Position numbers and translations under genes: made by a program
The notes under the pieces: generated by a model
The model's database searches: none
Seen by the model: the letters and a program-made list of their open reading frames with translations, nothing else
Told to the model about the DNA's origin: nothing
Shown: positions 18,775-27,606 of the stretch, in pieces
Position numbering within the stretch: the first letter of the stretch is position 1
Layout of the letters: every line of letters begins with the position of its first letter
DNA from: Acidobacteriota bacterium
GTDB taxonomy: Bacteria > Acidobacteriota > Polarisedimenticolia > J045
Length of the DNA stretch: 63,117 bases
Direction of reading: 5' to 3'
Assembly: GCA_025456425.1 (NCBI GenBank)
Contig: JALOKP010000024.1
Span: 1 to 63,117, forward strand

Positions 18775-20331
18775 ATGTCGACCCTCGGCACGACACTCCC
18801 CGACCCAACTCACTCCCCGATCCGCGCCGCTCTGGCAAGGACGGCCGCCGTCCTCGTGTCGGTCCTCGTCAGCGGTCCGATCCTGGCCGCACTCGAAACG
18901 AAGCCGTCCCCGCAGGCGCCCGAGCGCGAGCAGCTCACCATCGCGCTCGAAGATGCGATGAAGCCGTGGACCGGCGACCTCGACGCGATGATCGAGCGAC
19001 GGATCATTCGAATCCTGACGGTTTACAGCAAGAACCTCTACTTCGTGGACAAGGGTGTCCAGCGCGGCATAAGTTACGAGATCGGTACCCTGTTCGTGGC
19101 GGATCTGAACAAGAAACTGGCGGCGACCAGCAGCCAGAAGAACAAGAACCTCAAGGTGCACGCGGTCTTCATCCCGCTCGATCGGGGCGAACTGCTGCCG
19201 GCGCTGCTTGCCGGCAAGGGCGACATCGTGATGTCCGGCTTCGGCGTGACCGACGAGCGCCGGAAGCTGGTGGACTTCTCCGCCCCGGTGATGTCCAACC
19301 TCCGCGTGGTGGTGGTGTCCGCACCCGGGTCGCCCGCGATCACCAGCGTGGACGATCTGGCGGGTAAACAGGTCTTCGTGCGTAAGTCCTCGGCCTATTA
19401 CGAGGACCTGGTGGCCCTGAACCGGCGCTTCGCCATCGAGAAGAAGCCTGCGGTGATCATCAAGGAGGCGCCGGAGACGCTGGAAGACGAAGACCTGATC
19501 GAAATGGTGAACGCGGGATTGATTCCGCTCACCGTCTCCGTCGACTTCCTGGCGAGCTTCTGGAAGCAGGTGTTCCCCACGATCACGGTGCACGAGGGGA
19601 TCACTCTGCGCACCGGCGGCGAGATGGCCTGGGCGATCCGCAAGGACAGCCCGCAGCTCAAGGCCGCAGCCGACGCGTTCGTCGCTCGCAACGTCAAGGG
19701 GACCGCGACCGGAAACCAGCTCCTGACGCGCTACTTCAAGAACGCGAAGTACGTCAAGGATGCCGGCTCCGAGGCCGAGCGCAAGAAGTTCCTTGCCCTG
19801 GTCCAGTACTTCAAGAAGTACGGCGACAAGTACGACGTGGACTGGCTGCTGATGGCGGCCCAGGGGTACCAGGAGTCGCAACTCAATCAGGCCGCGAAGA
19901 GCCCGGTGGGCGCCGTCGGCGTCATGCAGGTCATGCCCGCGACCGGGAAGGAGCTCAACGTGGGCGACATCGCCGAGACGGAGCCGAACATCCACGCGGG
20001 CGTCAAGTACATGCGCTGGATGATCGACAACTACTACGGCAAGGAGCCGATGACCAATCTGGACAAGGCGCTGTTCGCGTTCGCTTCCTACAATGCGGGC
20101 GCGGGCCGCGTTTCTCAACTGCGCAAGGAAGCCGCCAAACGTGGACTGGATCCGAACGTCTGGTTCCACAACGTCGAGTACGTCGCCGCCGACAAGATCG
20201 GTGCGGAGACGGTGACCTACGTGAGCAACATCTACAAGTACTACATCGCCTACAACCTGATAATGGAAGCCAGGGCAGAGAAGCAGCAGGCCGTAGAGAA
20301 GATGAAAGTCCCGGGCAAAGAGGTTCGCTGA
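18775..20331 (+). CDS. mltF: MltF-like membrane-bound lytic murein transglycosylase
   Basis: Cleaves peptidoglycan glycan strands to 1,6-anhydromuramic ends. The 518-residue protein has an N-terminal hydrophobic segment (about residues 20-40, signal or anchor) and a periplasmic solute-binding-protein type 3 domain (about 70-330) with RKLVDFSAPVMSNLRVVV. A C-terminal SLT domain carries the catalytic Glu in GYQESQLNQ and the motifs GVMQVMP and ASYNAGAGRV. This is the MltF order of domains. Some N-terminal sequence is unusually proline-rich. Single gene, convergent with the asparaginase cluster. Confidence 0.85.
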   Translation: MSTLGTTLPDPTHSPIRAALARTAAVLVSVLVSGPILAALETKPSPQAPEREQLTIALEDAMKPWTGDLDAMIERRIIRILTVYSKNLYFVDKGVQRGISYEIGTLFVADLNKKLAATSSQKNKNLKVHAVFIPLDRGELLPALLAGKGDIVMSGFGVTDERRKLVDFSAPVMSNLRVVVVSAPGSPAITSVDDLAGKQVFVRKSSAYYEDLVALNRRFAIEKKPAVIIKEAPETLEDEDLIEMVNAGLIPLTVSVDFLASFWKQVFPTITVHEGITLRTGGEMAWAIRKDSPQLKAAADAFVARNVKGTATGNQLLTRYFKNAKYVKDAGSEAERKKFLALVQYFKKYGDKYDVDWLLMAAQGYQESQLNQAAKSPVGAVGVMQVMPATGKELNVGDIAETEPNIHAGVKYMRWMIDNYYGKEPMTNLDKALFAFASYNAGAGRVSQLRKEAAKRGLDPNVWFHNVEYVAADKIGAETVTYVSNIYKYYIAYNLIMEARAEKQQAVEKMKVPGKEVR

Positions 20332-20340
20332 GTTCGCCGT

Positions 20341-20373
20341 GCCGCCCGCCGGTCAGCCCGATCGGCAGGCGGC
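20341..20373. terminator. Candidate bidirectional hairpin between convergent genes
   Basis: An 11-bp stem (20341-20351 with 20363-20373, one mismatch) encloses an 11-nt loop in the 50-bp gap between mltF and the convergent asparaginase gene. There is no clear T-tract on either side, so a classical intrinsic terminator is not proven. Confidence 0.4.
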
Positions 20374-20381
20374 GGCGCGGC

Positions 20382-21485
20382 TCAGTACTCCTCGAAGGCG
20401 CGCTGGATCGCCTTGACGTCCGTCGTCCTGGTCAGCGCCAGGCGCAGCAGCACGCGCGCCTTCGGCGGGTTCAGGTCCACCCCCGCGACGAATCCCAGCT
20501 TGTCGTCGTTCAGTTCGATGTTGCGCCGTACGATCCCGCTGCCGACCCGGGAGCTTCGGACGACCACGACCCCCTGCTTCGCCGCCTCGGCCAGTGCGTC
20601 GATCAGCGCCTGGGTCCCGTTGCCGTCGCCGACGCCGGCCAGGACGATCCCTCTCGCCCCCGCGGCGACGGCGGCCTTGACCTGCGTGCCGTCGACGTTC
20701 TCGTAGGCGTAGACGATGTCGACGCGCGGCAGCGCGGTGAGACCGTCGAGCGAGAATTCGCTCCTCGTGGTGTGGCGGTTCGACGGGGCGCCGTAGACGA
20801 CCATCTTGCCGTAGTAGGCCTCGCCGAGCGCGCCGCGACCGGTCGAGATGAAGGTCTGGACGTCGGTCGTGTTGGTCTTCGTGATGTAGCGCGCCGAGTG
20901 CAGGTCGTCGTTGGCGACCACGAGGATCCCCAGCCCCTTCGCGGCCGGGTCGGCCGCAACCGCCACGCCGTTGTAGAGGTTGAGCGGGCCGTCGGGGCTG
21001 GTCGAGGTGGCGGGGCGCATCGAGCCGACCAGCACGACCGGCTTGTCGCTCTTCGTGACGAGGCCCAGGAAGAACCCGGTCTCCTCTAGCGTGTCGGTGC
21101 CGTGGGTGATGACGATCCCGGCCACGTCGGGCCGGGCCAGCACCTCGTTGACGCGCCGGGCGAGCTTGAGCCAGACGGCGTCGTTCATGTCCTGGCTGCC
21201 GATGCTCGCGATCTGCTCGCCCTCCAGGACGGCCAGCTTGTCGACCCCGGGCGCGGCGCCGATCAGGGATTCGATCGAGAGGCTGCCGGACTTGTAGCCC
21301 GGATCGCCCTCCTTGGGCTGAACGCCGGCGATCGTGCCGCCTGTGGCGAGGATCACGACCTTCGGCAGGGACGCCTGGGCCGCGGGGGCGGCCGCCTGGG
21401 GAGCGGGGAAGGCGAGTGCGGGGACGGCCACGGCGAGCACGGCGGCGAGCGCCACGGTAGAGAGCAGGGCGGAGTGCTTCCTCAT
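20382..21485 (-). CDS. ansB: Type II (exported) L-asparaginase
   Basis: Hydrolyses L-asparagine to L-aspartate and ammonia in the periplasm. The 367-residue protein has a strong signal peptide (MRKHSALLSTVALAAVLAVA, cleavage after ALAFPA). It carries both asparaginase signatures: LATGGTIAGV with the nucleophile Thr, and ITHGTDTLEET with the second Thr-Asp pair. The C-terminal domain (VVVVRSSRVGSG) is complete. It is the last gene of the minus-strand amino-acid cluster, 11 nt after aspT, so aspartate made here can be taken up by the adjacent exchanger. Confidence 0.95.
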   Translation of the reverse strand: MRKHSALLSTVALAAVLAVAVPALAFPAPQAAAPAAQASLPKVVILATGGTIAGVQPKEGDPGYKSGSLSIESLIGAAPGVDKLAVLEGEQIASIGSQDMNDAVWLKLARRVNEVLARPDVAGIVITHGTDTLEETGFFLGLVTKSDKPVVLVGSMRPATSTSPDGPLNLYNGVAVAADPAAKGLGILVVANDDLHSARYITKTNTTDVQTFISTGRGALGEAYYGKMVVYGAPSNRHTTRSEFSLDGLTALPRVDIVYAYENVDGTQVKAAVAAGARGIVLAGVGDGNGTQALIDALAEAAKQGVVVVRSSRVGSGIVRRNIELNDDKLGFVAGVDLNPPKARVLLRLALTRTTDVKAIQRAFEEY

Positions 21486-21496
21486 CGGGGTTTCTC

Positions 21497-23173
21497 CTAT
21501 TGCATGAGAAGAACGATGACCGGCCCCCATGCCGTGAGCAGGATGTTGCCGACGGCGTAGGGTACGGTGTAGCCGAGGACGGGGAGCTTGCTCTGCGCCT
21601 CGTCCTGGACCGCGCGGAGCGCGGCGGTGGCGGTTCCGGCGCCGGCGCAGGCCCCGAGCAGGATCACCGGGTTCATCTTCAGGACGTAGCGTCCGAACAG
21701 GACGGCGACGACGTGCGGGGTCAGGGCGACGAGCAGCCCGACGACCAGCAGGCTGGGACCCGTCTCGCGCACGCCGGCGACGAAGCTGGGCCCGGCGCCG
21801 ATCCCCACGACGCCGATGAAGACCGCCAGCCCGACGGAGTCGAAGACCCAGAGCGCCGGCTCGGGGATCCGCCCGAAGGTCGGACGGACCGAGCGCAGCC
21901 AGCCGAAGACCAGCCCCATGATCAGCGCCCCGCCGCTGGCGGTGAGGCTCAGGGGCAGGTCGCCGACCATCAGCGTCAGGCCCCCGACCAGCCCGCCGAG
22001 CAGGATGCCGAGGCCGACGAAGACGATGTCGGTTTCGCTCGACGGCCGCTCGATGTAGCCCAGTTCCTTCCCGGCGCGCTCCACGTCCCACTGCGCGCCG
22101 GCCAGCCTCAGAATGTCGCCCCGGTCCACGGTCGTACCGGGACCGAACGGGATCTCCTCGCCGGCGCGGACGAGCCTCAACAGCGCGACGCCGCGCCCAT
22201 GCTGCTCGGCCAGCGAGAGCAGCGTCCGCTCCACGGCGCCGCGATTCGTGACAACGACGTCGTAGGCCACGACCGGGAAATCGAGCAATTCGCGGTCCTC
22301 GACCTCCTCGGTGAAGCCGTGTCCCGGGGCCAGCAGCACCTGGCGCCGGGCGCCCAGGACCACGGCGTCGCCCGAGCGCAGTACGAGGTCGGGTGCTGCC
22401 TCGAGGAGCTCGCTTCCGCGCCGGACGCGCTGCACGAACACGCGGGCCGGCGCGAAGGAGGCCTCGGCCTCCGCGACGCGGCACCCCGCCAGCGCGTCGG
22501 GCAGCCGAAAGGCCCGGATCACCCATTCCCGGTAGGCTGACTGCACGCCGCTCTCGGGGCTGGACAGCGAGCCCGACTCCGCCTCCAGCTTCCGGCTCTC
22601 CGCCTTGAGGTCGACCTTCATCAGCCGCGGCGCGAGGCTGGAAAGGAACCAGACGACGAAGCCGGTGCCGACCAGGTAGCTGACCGCGTAGGCCACCGGG
22701 ATGTTGTTCAGCAGGGCGGCCTTCTGGTCCTCGGGCAGATTCAGCCGGGAGATCGTGTTCCCGGCCGTGCCGATGATCGTCGACTCGGTGAAGGCGCCGG
22801 CGACCAGGCCGGCCGCTGTCCCGACGTCGTAGCCCATCAGCTTGGAGGCGATCACGGCCACGATCAGGCTGGTGACGCAGAGCACGACGGTCAGGGCGAG
22901 CTGCGGCAGCGCGGCCTTCTTGAGGCCGCGGAAGAACTGGGGTCCGACCTTGTACCCGGTCGCAAAGAGGAAGAGCGCGAAGAAGGTCATCTTGACGACC
23001 GGTGCGACCGGGATCTCGAGCTGGCCGACCAGCACCCCGGCCAGCAGCGTGCCGACGACATTCCCCAGCTTGAAGCTCCCGACTCGGATCCTCCCCAGGA
23101 CGAACCCGATCGCCAGCGTCAGGAAGATCGCGAGTTCCGGGTTCTCGCGGAGCGTCGTCACGAACCAGTCCAT
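21497..23173 (-). CDS. aspT: Aspartate:alanine exchanger family transporter (AspT-like)
   Basis: 558-residue AAE-family carrier. Two membrane halves (about residues 10-185 and 385-558) flank two cytoplasmic RCK/TrkA-C-like domains (about 205-375), the layout of AspT and YidE/YbjL. The second half opens with the glycine-rich GLGILLGGLVGGL and ends with GACAGAGTATAALRAVQDEA, a typical AAE motif. In characterised AspT it exchanges aspartate for alanine; here dicarboxylate or aspartate exchange is inferred from aspartase and asparaginase neighbours. It precedes ansB by 11 nt. Confidence 0.85.
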   Translation of the reverse strand: MDWFVTTLRENPELAIFLTLAIGFVLGRIRVGSFKLGNVVGTLLAGVLVGQLEIPVAPVVKMTFFALFLFATGYKVGPQFFRGLKKAALPQLALTVVLCVTSLIVAVIASKLMGYDVGTAAGLVAGAFTESTIIGTAGNTISRLNLPEDQKAALLNNIPVAYAVSYLVGTGFVVWFLSSLAPRLMKVDLKAESRKLEAESGSLSSPESGVQSAYREWVIRAFRLPDALAGCRVAEAEASFAPARVFVQRVRRGSELLEAAPDLVLRSGDAVVLGARRQVLLAPGHGFTEEVEDRELLDFPVVAYDVVVTNRGAVERTLLSLAEQHGRGVALLRLVRAGEEIPFGPGTTVDRGDILRLAGAQWDVERAGKELGYIERPSSETDIVFVGLGILLGGLVGGLTLMVGDLPLSLTASGGALIMGLVFGWLRSVRPTFGRIPEPALWVFDSVGLAVFIGVVGIGAGPSFVAGVRETGPSLLVVGLLVALTPHVVAVLFGRYVLKMNPVILLGACAGAGTATAALRAVQDEAQSKLPVLGYTVPYAVGNILLTAWGPVIVLLMQ

Positions 23174-23192
23174 CCCGCCTCCCTCGCCGGCG

Positions 23193-24608
23193 TCAGCGCG
23201 CCACGAACAACAGCCATGGTACGCCGACCAGCAGGTAAACCAGCAGGTTGAAGACGGTGGTGAGGGCCCCCAGCTTGTACAGCTCTCCCTGGGTCAGGTA
23301 GCCGCTCCCCGCGAACAGCAGGTTGGCGCTCGAGCCCTGCGGCGTGTTGGCGGAGAAGTAGTTGGTGGCGAACAGCAACTGGAAGGCGAGCGGCGCGACC
23401 GGCACGCCGAGCTTGACGCCGACGTCGAGGAACACGCCGAACAGCGCCAGCAGGTGCGCGGTCTGGCTCACGAACAGGTAGTGCAACAGGACGTACGCGA
23501 CCACGAGGACCAGGCCGGTCACCAGCGGCGAGAGCCCCCCGAGCCCGCCGGCCAGCCGCTCGCCGAGGTAGCTCATGAACCCCAGCTCGTTGAGCTGGCC
23601 GCTCAGCGTGAAGAGGACCGCGAACCAGATGAAGGTCGCGAGGACGTCCCCCTCCTTCGCGATGTCGGCGAGCGTCAGGACCCCGGTCGTCAGCAGCACG
23701 CCGAGCCCGAGGAAGGCGATCGCGGTCGAGTCCAACCCGAGCGTCGCCGCCGCGGCCCAGAGCGCCACCATCCCGACGAAAGTCGCGGCGACGATCTTCT
23801 CGTCCCGGCTCAGCGGGCCCATCGCGGCCAGCGCCCGGCGCGCGGCGTGCGGGGCCTCCGGCGTCGCCGTGACCTCGGGCTTGATCAGCTTGTAAAGGAA
23901 CAGCGGCAGCAGCGCCATCGCCGCGAGCGTCGGCACCGACGACGCGACGAGCCAGGAGCCGAAACCGATCGTCAGGCCGTAGCCGCGCGCGATCTCGGAT
24001 CCCAGCGGATTTGCCGCCATCGCCGTCAACCACAGCGCCGACGAGACGGTGAGGCTGGCCATCCCGGAGAACATCAGGAAGCTGCCGAGGCGCCGCCGGT
24101 CCGGCCTGTCGAGCTTCGCGCCGGCCGCTTCGGCCACCGACAGCGCCAGCGGGTAGAGCACGCCGGAGCGCGCGGTGTTGCTGGGGAAGGCCGGCGCGAT
24201 CACGCCGTCGACCAGGAAGATGCTGTAACCGAGCCCGAGCGTGGAGCGCCCGAAGAGGCTGACCACGAGGTGACCGAGCCGCTCGCCCAGGCCGCACTTC
24301 ACGACGGCTCGGGCGACGAGGAAGGCGACGACGATCAGCAGGATCGTCCCGTTGGCGAAGCCGGAGTAGGCCTTGGCCGGGGCGAGCGTGCCGGTCAGGA
24401 CAGCCGCGGCGAGCGCGAGCACGGAGGCGGTCAGGATCGGGAAGGCGCCGATCACGACCGCGGCGATCGCGGCGAGGAAGAGCCCGAAGAGGTGCCACGC
24501 CTCGGGAACGAGCCCCTCCGGCACCGGCGAGAACCAGATCGCCAGCGCCAGCGCGATGACGATCGCGCGCAGGACGAGCGTCCTGCGCGCTGGGGTCGCG
24601 CCGCTCAC
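23193..24608 (-). CDS. DASS-family dicarboxylate/anion transporter (CitT/SdcS type)
   Basis: 471-residue divalent anion transporter with about 11-12 membrane helices. Both pseudo-symmetric substrate motifs are present: SNT within FPSNTARSGVLYP, and its counterpart in SANTPQGSSANLLF. These bind carboxylate and sodium in VcINDY-type carriers. Likely substrates are C4-dicarboxylates such as fumarate, succinate or malate, which fits the aspartase upstream. The GTG at 24608 overlaps the stop of the preceding gene by 4 nt; an ATG further up would intrude into that gene. Confidence 0.85.
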   Translation of the reverse strand: MSGATPARRTLVLRAIVIALALAIWFSPVPEGLVPEAWHLFGLFLAAIAAVVIGAFPILTASVLALAAAVLTGTLAPAKAYSGFANGTILLIVVAFLVARAVVKCGLGERLGHLVVSLFGRSTLGLGYSIFLVDGVIAPAFPSNTARSGVLYPLALSVAEAAGAKLDRPDRRRLGSFLMFSGMASLTVSSALWLTAMAANPLGSEIARGYGLTIGFGSWLVASSVPTLAAMALLPLFLYKLIKPEVTATPEAPHAARRALAAMGPLSRDEKIVAATFVGMVALWAAAATLGLDSTAIAFLGLGVLLTTGVLTLADIAKEGDVLATFIWFAVLFTLSGQLNELGFMSYLGERLAGGLGGLSPLVTGLVLVVAYVLLHYLFVSQTAHLLALFGVFLDVGVKLGVPVAPLAFQLLFATNYFSANTPQGSSANLLFAGSGYLTQGELYKLGALTTVFNLLVYLLVGVPWLLFVAR

Positions 24609-25126
24609 GGCGCGCCTCCGGCGCGCCGGAAGCGCCCGGTCAGGCCGACGGCCCGGACCTGGAACGCGCCGTCCTCGCCCTCGACCAGGTACTGCCACGT
24701 GAGGGAGTACTCGCCCTCGAGGCCCGCGTAGCGGCCCGTCCCGCCGGTGATCGTGCCGACCAGCTTCCGCCCGGTGGCCAGCTGCTCGCCGCGCACCCGG
24801 CTGTAGATCCGGTCACCGTGATCGTCGGTCCAGACGGACCGGCCCACGATCAGCCCCTGGCCGTCGTCGTAGCCGATCGAGCGGCCCTGGAAGCCGCGGC
24901 TCAGCCCGCTTCCGGGTGCCAGGACGATCGCACCCGAGACCTCCACGATCACGGCGCTTCCGTCTCCCTCGATCTCGATCGGAAGGCGGCGGCCCGAGGC
25001 CGACCAGGTTCCTTCGAAAGACTGCCACCCGGCCGCGGCGGGTGCTGGGGGAGGTGCACCTGTCGCGACCGGGTGGCCCGCCACGAGTGCCAGGAGGCCG
25101 GCCAGCGCGGCGGCAGTGCGTCTCAT
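24605..25126 (-). CDS. Small exported protein of unknown function
   Basis: 173 residues with a signal peptide (MRRTAAALAGLLALVAG). The mature part is rich in beta structure and glycine, with repeats of turns such as GTITGGTGRYAGLEGEYSLTW, which vaguely recalls allene-oxide-cyclase-like barrels; I would not assign the family. It overlaps both neighbours by 4 nt (ATGA at its start with the aspartase stop, GTGA at its end), so it is firmly inside the amino-acid operon and may be a periplasmic accessory. Confidence 0.65.
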   Translation of the reverse strand: MRRTAAALAGLLALVAGHPVATGAPPPAPAAAGWQSFEGTWSASGRRLPIEIEGDGSAVIVEVSGAIVLAPGSGLSRGFQGRSIGYDDGQGLIVGRSVWTDDHGDRIYSRVRGEQLATGRKLVGTITGGTGRYAGLEGEYSLTWQYLVEGEDGAFQVRAVGLTGRFRRAGGAP

Positions 25127-26532
25127 GCGGGGCGTCCTCCTCCCGTCATCGCCTTGGGGTCGAGGACCTTCGCGATCTGCTCTTCCGTCAGGATCTTCTT
25201 CTCGCGGAGCAGTTCCAGGATCCCGCGGCCCGTCTTCATCGCCTCGGCCGCCAGCTCGGTGGCCTTGTCGTAGCCGATGACGGGATTGAGCGCGGTCACG
25301 GTCCCGATGCTGTAGTCGACGTAGTGGCGGCAGATCTCCGGGTTGGCCGTGATCCCCTCGATGCAGTGAACGCGCAGCGTGCGCGCCGCGTTCATGAACA
25401 GCGTCTGGGCCTCGAAGATGCAGGCTGCGATCACCGGCTCGAAGACGTTGAGCTGGAGCTGCCCGCCCTCGGCGGCGAGCGAGACGGTCAGGTCGCTGCC
25501 GATGACCCGGAAGCAGACCATGTTGACGACCTCCGGGATCACCGGGTTGACCTTGCCGGGCATGATCGAGGAGCCCGGTTGCTTGGGGGGCAGGTTGATC
25601 TCGCGCAGGCCGCAGCGCGGCCCGGACGAGAGCAGGCGCAGGTCGTTGCAGACCTTCGACAGCTTGATCGCGAGGCTCTTCATGCAGGAGGAGTAGAGGA
25701 CGAAGGCCTGCGTGTCCTGGGTGGCCTCGATCAGATCATCGGCCAGCCGGATCGGCAGCCCGGTGACCTTCGCCAGGTGCGCCGTGCACTTCTCCGCGTA
25801 GCCGGCGGGCGCGTTGAGCCCGGTGCCGATCGCGGTCGCCCCCATGTTGACCTCGCAGAGCACGTTCTGGATCACCCCGAGCGCCTTCACCTCGCCCGCC
25901 AGCGTCTCCGCGAAGGCGTTGAACTCCTGGCCCAGCGTCATCGGCACGGCGTCCTGGAGCTGCGTGCGCCCCATCTTCAGCACCGGCCCGAACTCCTTCC
26001 CCTTGGCGCGGAAGGCCGCGATCAGCTCGTTCATCGCGGCGATGAGCTGGATGTTGCCCAGGACCATGCCCAGGTGGAGCGCGGTCGGGTAGGCGTCGTT
26101 GGTCGACTGCGAGCAGTTGACGTGGTCGTGCGGGCTGCAGTGCGTGTACTCGCCCTTGGCGCGCCCCATCAGCTCGAGCGCGCGGTTGGCGATCACCTCG
26201 TTGGCGGCCATGTTGGTCGAGGTCCCGGCGCCACCTTGGAAGACGTCCAGTGCGAACTGATCGTGGAGCTTGCCGTCGATCAGCTCCCGGCAGGCTCCCT
26301 CGATTCCCGCGAGGACCTCGGGGCCGAACTGGCCGCAGTCGTGGTTGGCGCGGGCGGCGGCCAGCTTGACCATCGCGAAGGCCTTGATCAGGTTCGGGTA
26401 GAGAAACAGCTTGACGCCCGAGATGTGGAAGTTCTCGAGGGCGCGCGCGGTCTGGACGCCGTAGTAGGCGTCCACCGGGACATCCTTGGGGCCCAGGAGA
26501 TCGTGCTCGGTGCGGGTGGCGCGTGCGGTCAT
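25123..26532 (-). CDS. aspA: Aspartate ammonia-lyase (aspartase)
   Basis: Converts L-aspartate to fumarate and ammonia. The 469-residue protein belongs to the fumarase/aspartase superfamily. The catalytic flexible loop signature GSSIMPGKVNP is intact, and the substrate-binding blocks TSTNMAANEVIANRA, SQSTNDAYPTALHL and QLQDAVPMTLGQEF favour aspartase over class II fumarase. Length is that of E. coli AspA. Genes for an exported glutaminase, exported asparaginase and C4/Asp carriers on the same strand support a catabolic role. Confidence 0.92.
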   Translation of the reverse strand: MTARATRTEHDLLGPKDVPVDAYYGVQTARALENFHISGVKLFLYPNLIKAFAMVKLAAARANHDCGQFGPEVLAGIEGACRELIDGKLHDQFALDVFQGGAGTSTNMAANEVIANRALELMGRAKGEYTHCSPHDHVNCSQSTNDAYPTALHLGMVLGNIQLIAAMNELIAAFRAKGKEFGPVLKMGRTQLQDAVPMTLGQEFNAFAETLAGEVKALGVIQNVLCEVNMGATAIGTGLNAPAGYAEKCTAHLAKVTGLPIRLADDLIEATQDTQAFVLYSSCMKSLAIKLSKVCNDLRLLSSGPRCGLREINLPPKQPGSSIMPGKVNPVIPEVVNMVCFRVIGSDLTVSLAAEGGQLQLNVFEPVIAACIFEAQTLFMNAARTLRVHCIEGITANPEICRHYVDYSIGTVTALNPVIGYDKATELAAEAMKTGRGILELLREKKILTEEQIAKVLDPKAMTGGGRPA

Positions 26533-26572
26533 GGTGGGCCTCCTGCGGGCTGTCCCGCCGTCGTCGATCCGG

Positions 26573-27604
26573 TTACTTCGGGCGCGCCTCGTAGGGATTG
26601 CCGTGGAGCACCGTGGAGATCTCGGCGATCGCCTTCTGGGCGCGCACGCTGTTGCCGGCCTTGTCGAGCGGCGGTGAGATCACCGCGATGCCGAACTTGC
26701 CCGGCGAAACGGCGATGATCCCGCCGCCGACCCCGCTCTTGGCCGGCAGGCCGGTCGCATAGAGCCACTTGCCCGAATCGTCGTAGAGGCCGGCCGTCGC
26801 CATCACCGCGAGGACCTCCGGGACGTTCTCGGATTTCATGACCTGCTTGCCAGTCGCGGGGTTCTTCCCACCGTTGGCCAGCGTCGCCGCCATCGTGGCG
26901 AGGTCTTTCGCGTTGACGCTGATCGAGCACTGCTCCGTGTAGATGTCGGTGGCCTGGAGCGGGTTGTCCTTGATGTGGCCGTAGGCGTACATCAGCATCG
27001 AGATCGCCTGGTTCCGCTGGTTGGTCTCGGCTTCGGACTTGAAGACCTCCTGGTTCACCGTCAGCGTCCGGCCGGCGAACGCCCCGTGCCAGGCCAGGAT
27101 CTTGTTCCAGATCTCGGCCCGGTCTTTGCCCGAGACCATGCTCGTCGCCGTGATCGCGCCCGGGTTGACCAGGGGGTTCATCTCGGCGCCCTTGTACTGC
27201 TCCACCGCGACGATCGAGTTGAAGACCTGACCGGTCGCGTCGACGCCCATGTTCTTCTCGATCGCCTCGACGCCCTGCTCCTCCATGACCAGCGCCATGG
27301 TGAAGACCTTGGAGATCGACTGGATCGATACCTCCGACTTGACGTCGCCCGCGGTGTAGACCTTGCCGTCGGTCGTGACGAGCGCGATCCCGTAGATGGC
27401 GGAGTCGACCTTCGCGAGCGCCGGGATGTAGTCGGCGTTCGCGCCCTCCTTGAGCCCCTTGTACTTCTCTAAGGCCGCCTTGAGAGCCGCGTTGATCTGA
27501 TCGGGCGTCTGGGCCCACGAGACGGACGCGAAGGACGCGAGGACGAAGACGGCGAGCACCAGGGCGGCAGGCCGCCGGAACGACGAGCGCAGGAATCCGA
27601 GCAT
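26573..27604 (-). CDS. glsA: Glutaminase with export signal
   Basis: Hydrolyses L-glutamine to glutamate and ammonia. The serine-dependent glutaminase fold is shown by SIQSISKVFT (Ser-x-x-Lys), MNPLVNPGAITATSMV and the late GLPAKSGVGGGI. Unusually for bacterial GlsA, the 343-residue protein begins with a signal peptide (MLGFLRSSFRRPAALVLAVF, cleavage near SWAQTPD), placing it in the periplasm. GGAGGGAAGTAG lies just before the ATG at 27604. It sits 2 nt after the porin gene's stop, forming one transcript with it. Confidence 0.92.
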   Translation of the reverse strand: MLGFLRSSFRRPAALVLAVFVLASFASVSWAQTPDQINAALKAALEKYKGLKEGANADYIPALAKVDSAIYGIALVTTDGKVYTAGDVKSEVSIQSISKVFTMALVMEEQGVEAIEKNMGVDATGQVFNSIVAVEQYKGAEMNPLVNPGAITATSMVSGKDRAEIWNKILAWHGAFAGRTLTVNQEVFKSEAETNQRNQAISMLMYAYGHIKDNPLQATDIYTEQCSISVNAKDLATMAATLANGGKNPATGKQVMKSENVPEVLAVMATAGLYDDSGKWLYATGLPAKSGVGGGIIAVSPGKFGIAVISPPLDKAGNSVRAQKAIAEISTVLHGNPYEARPK

Positions 27605-27606
27605 GG

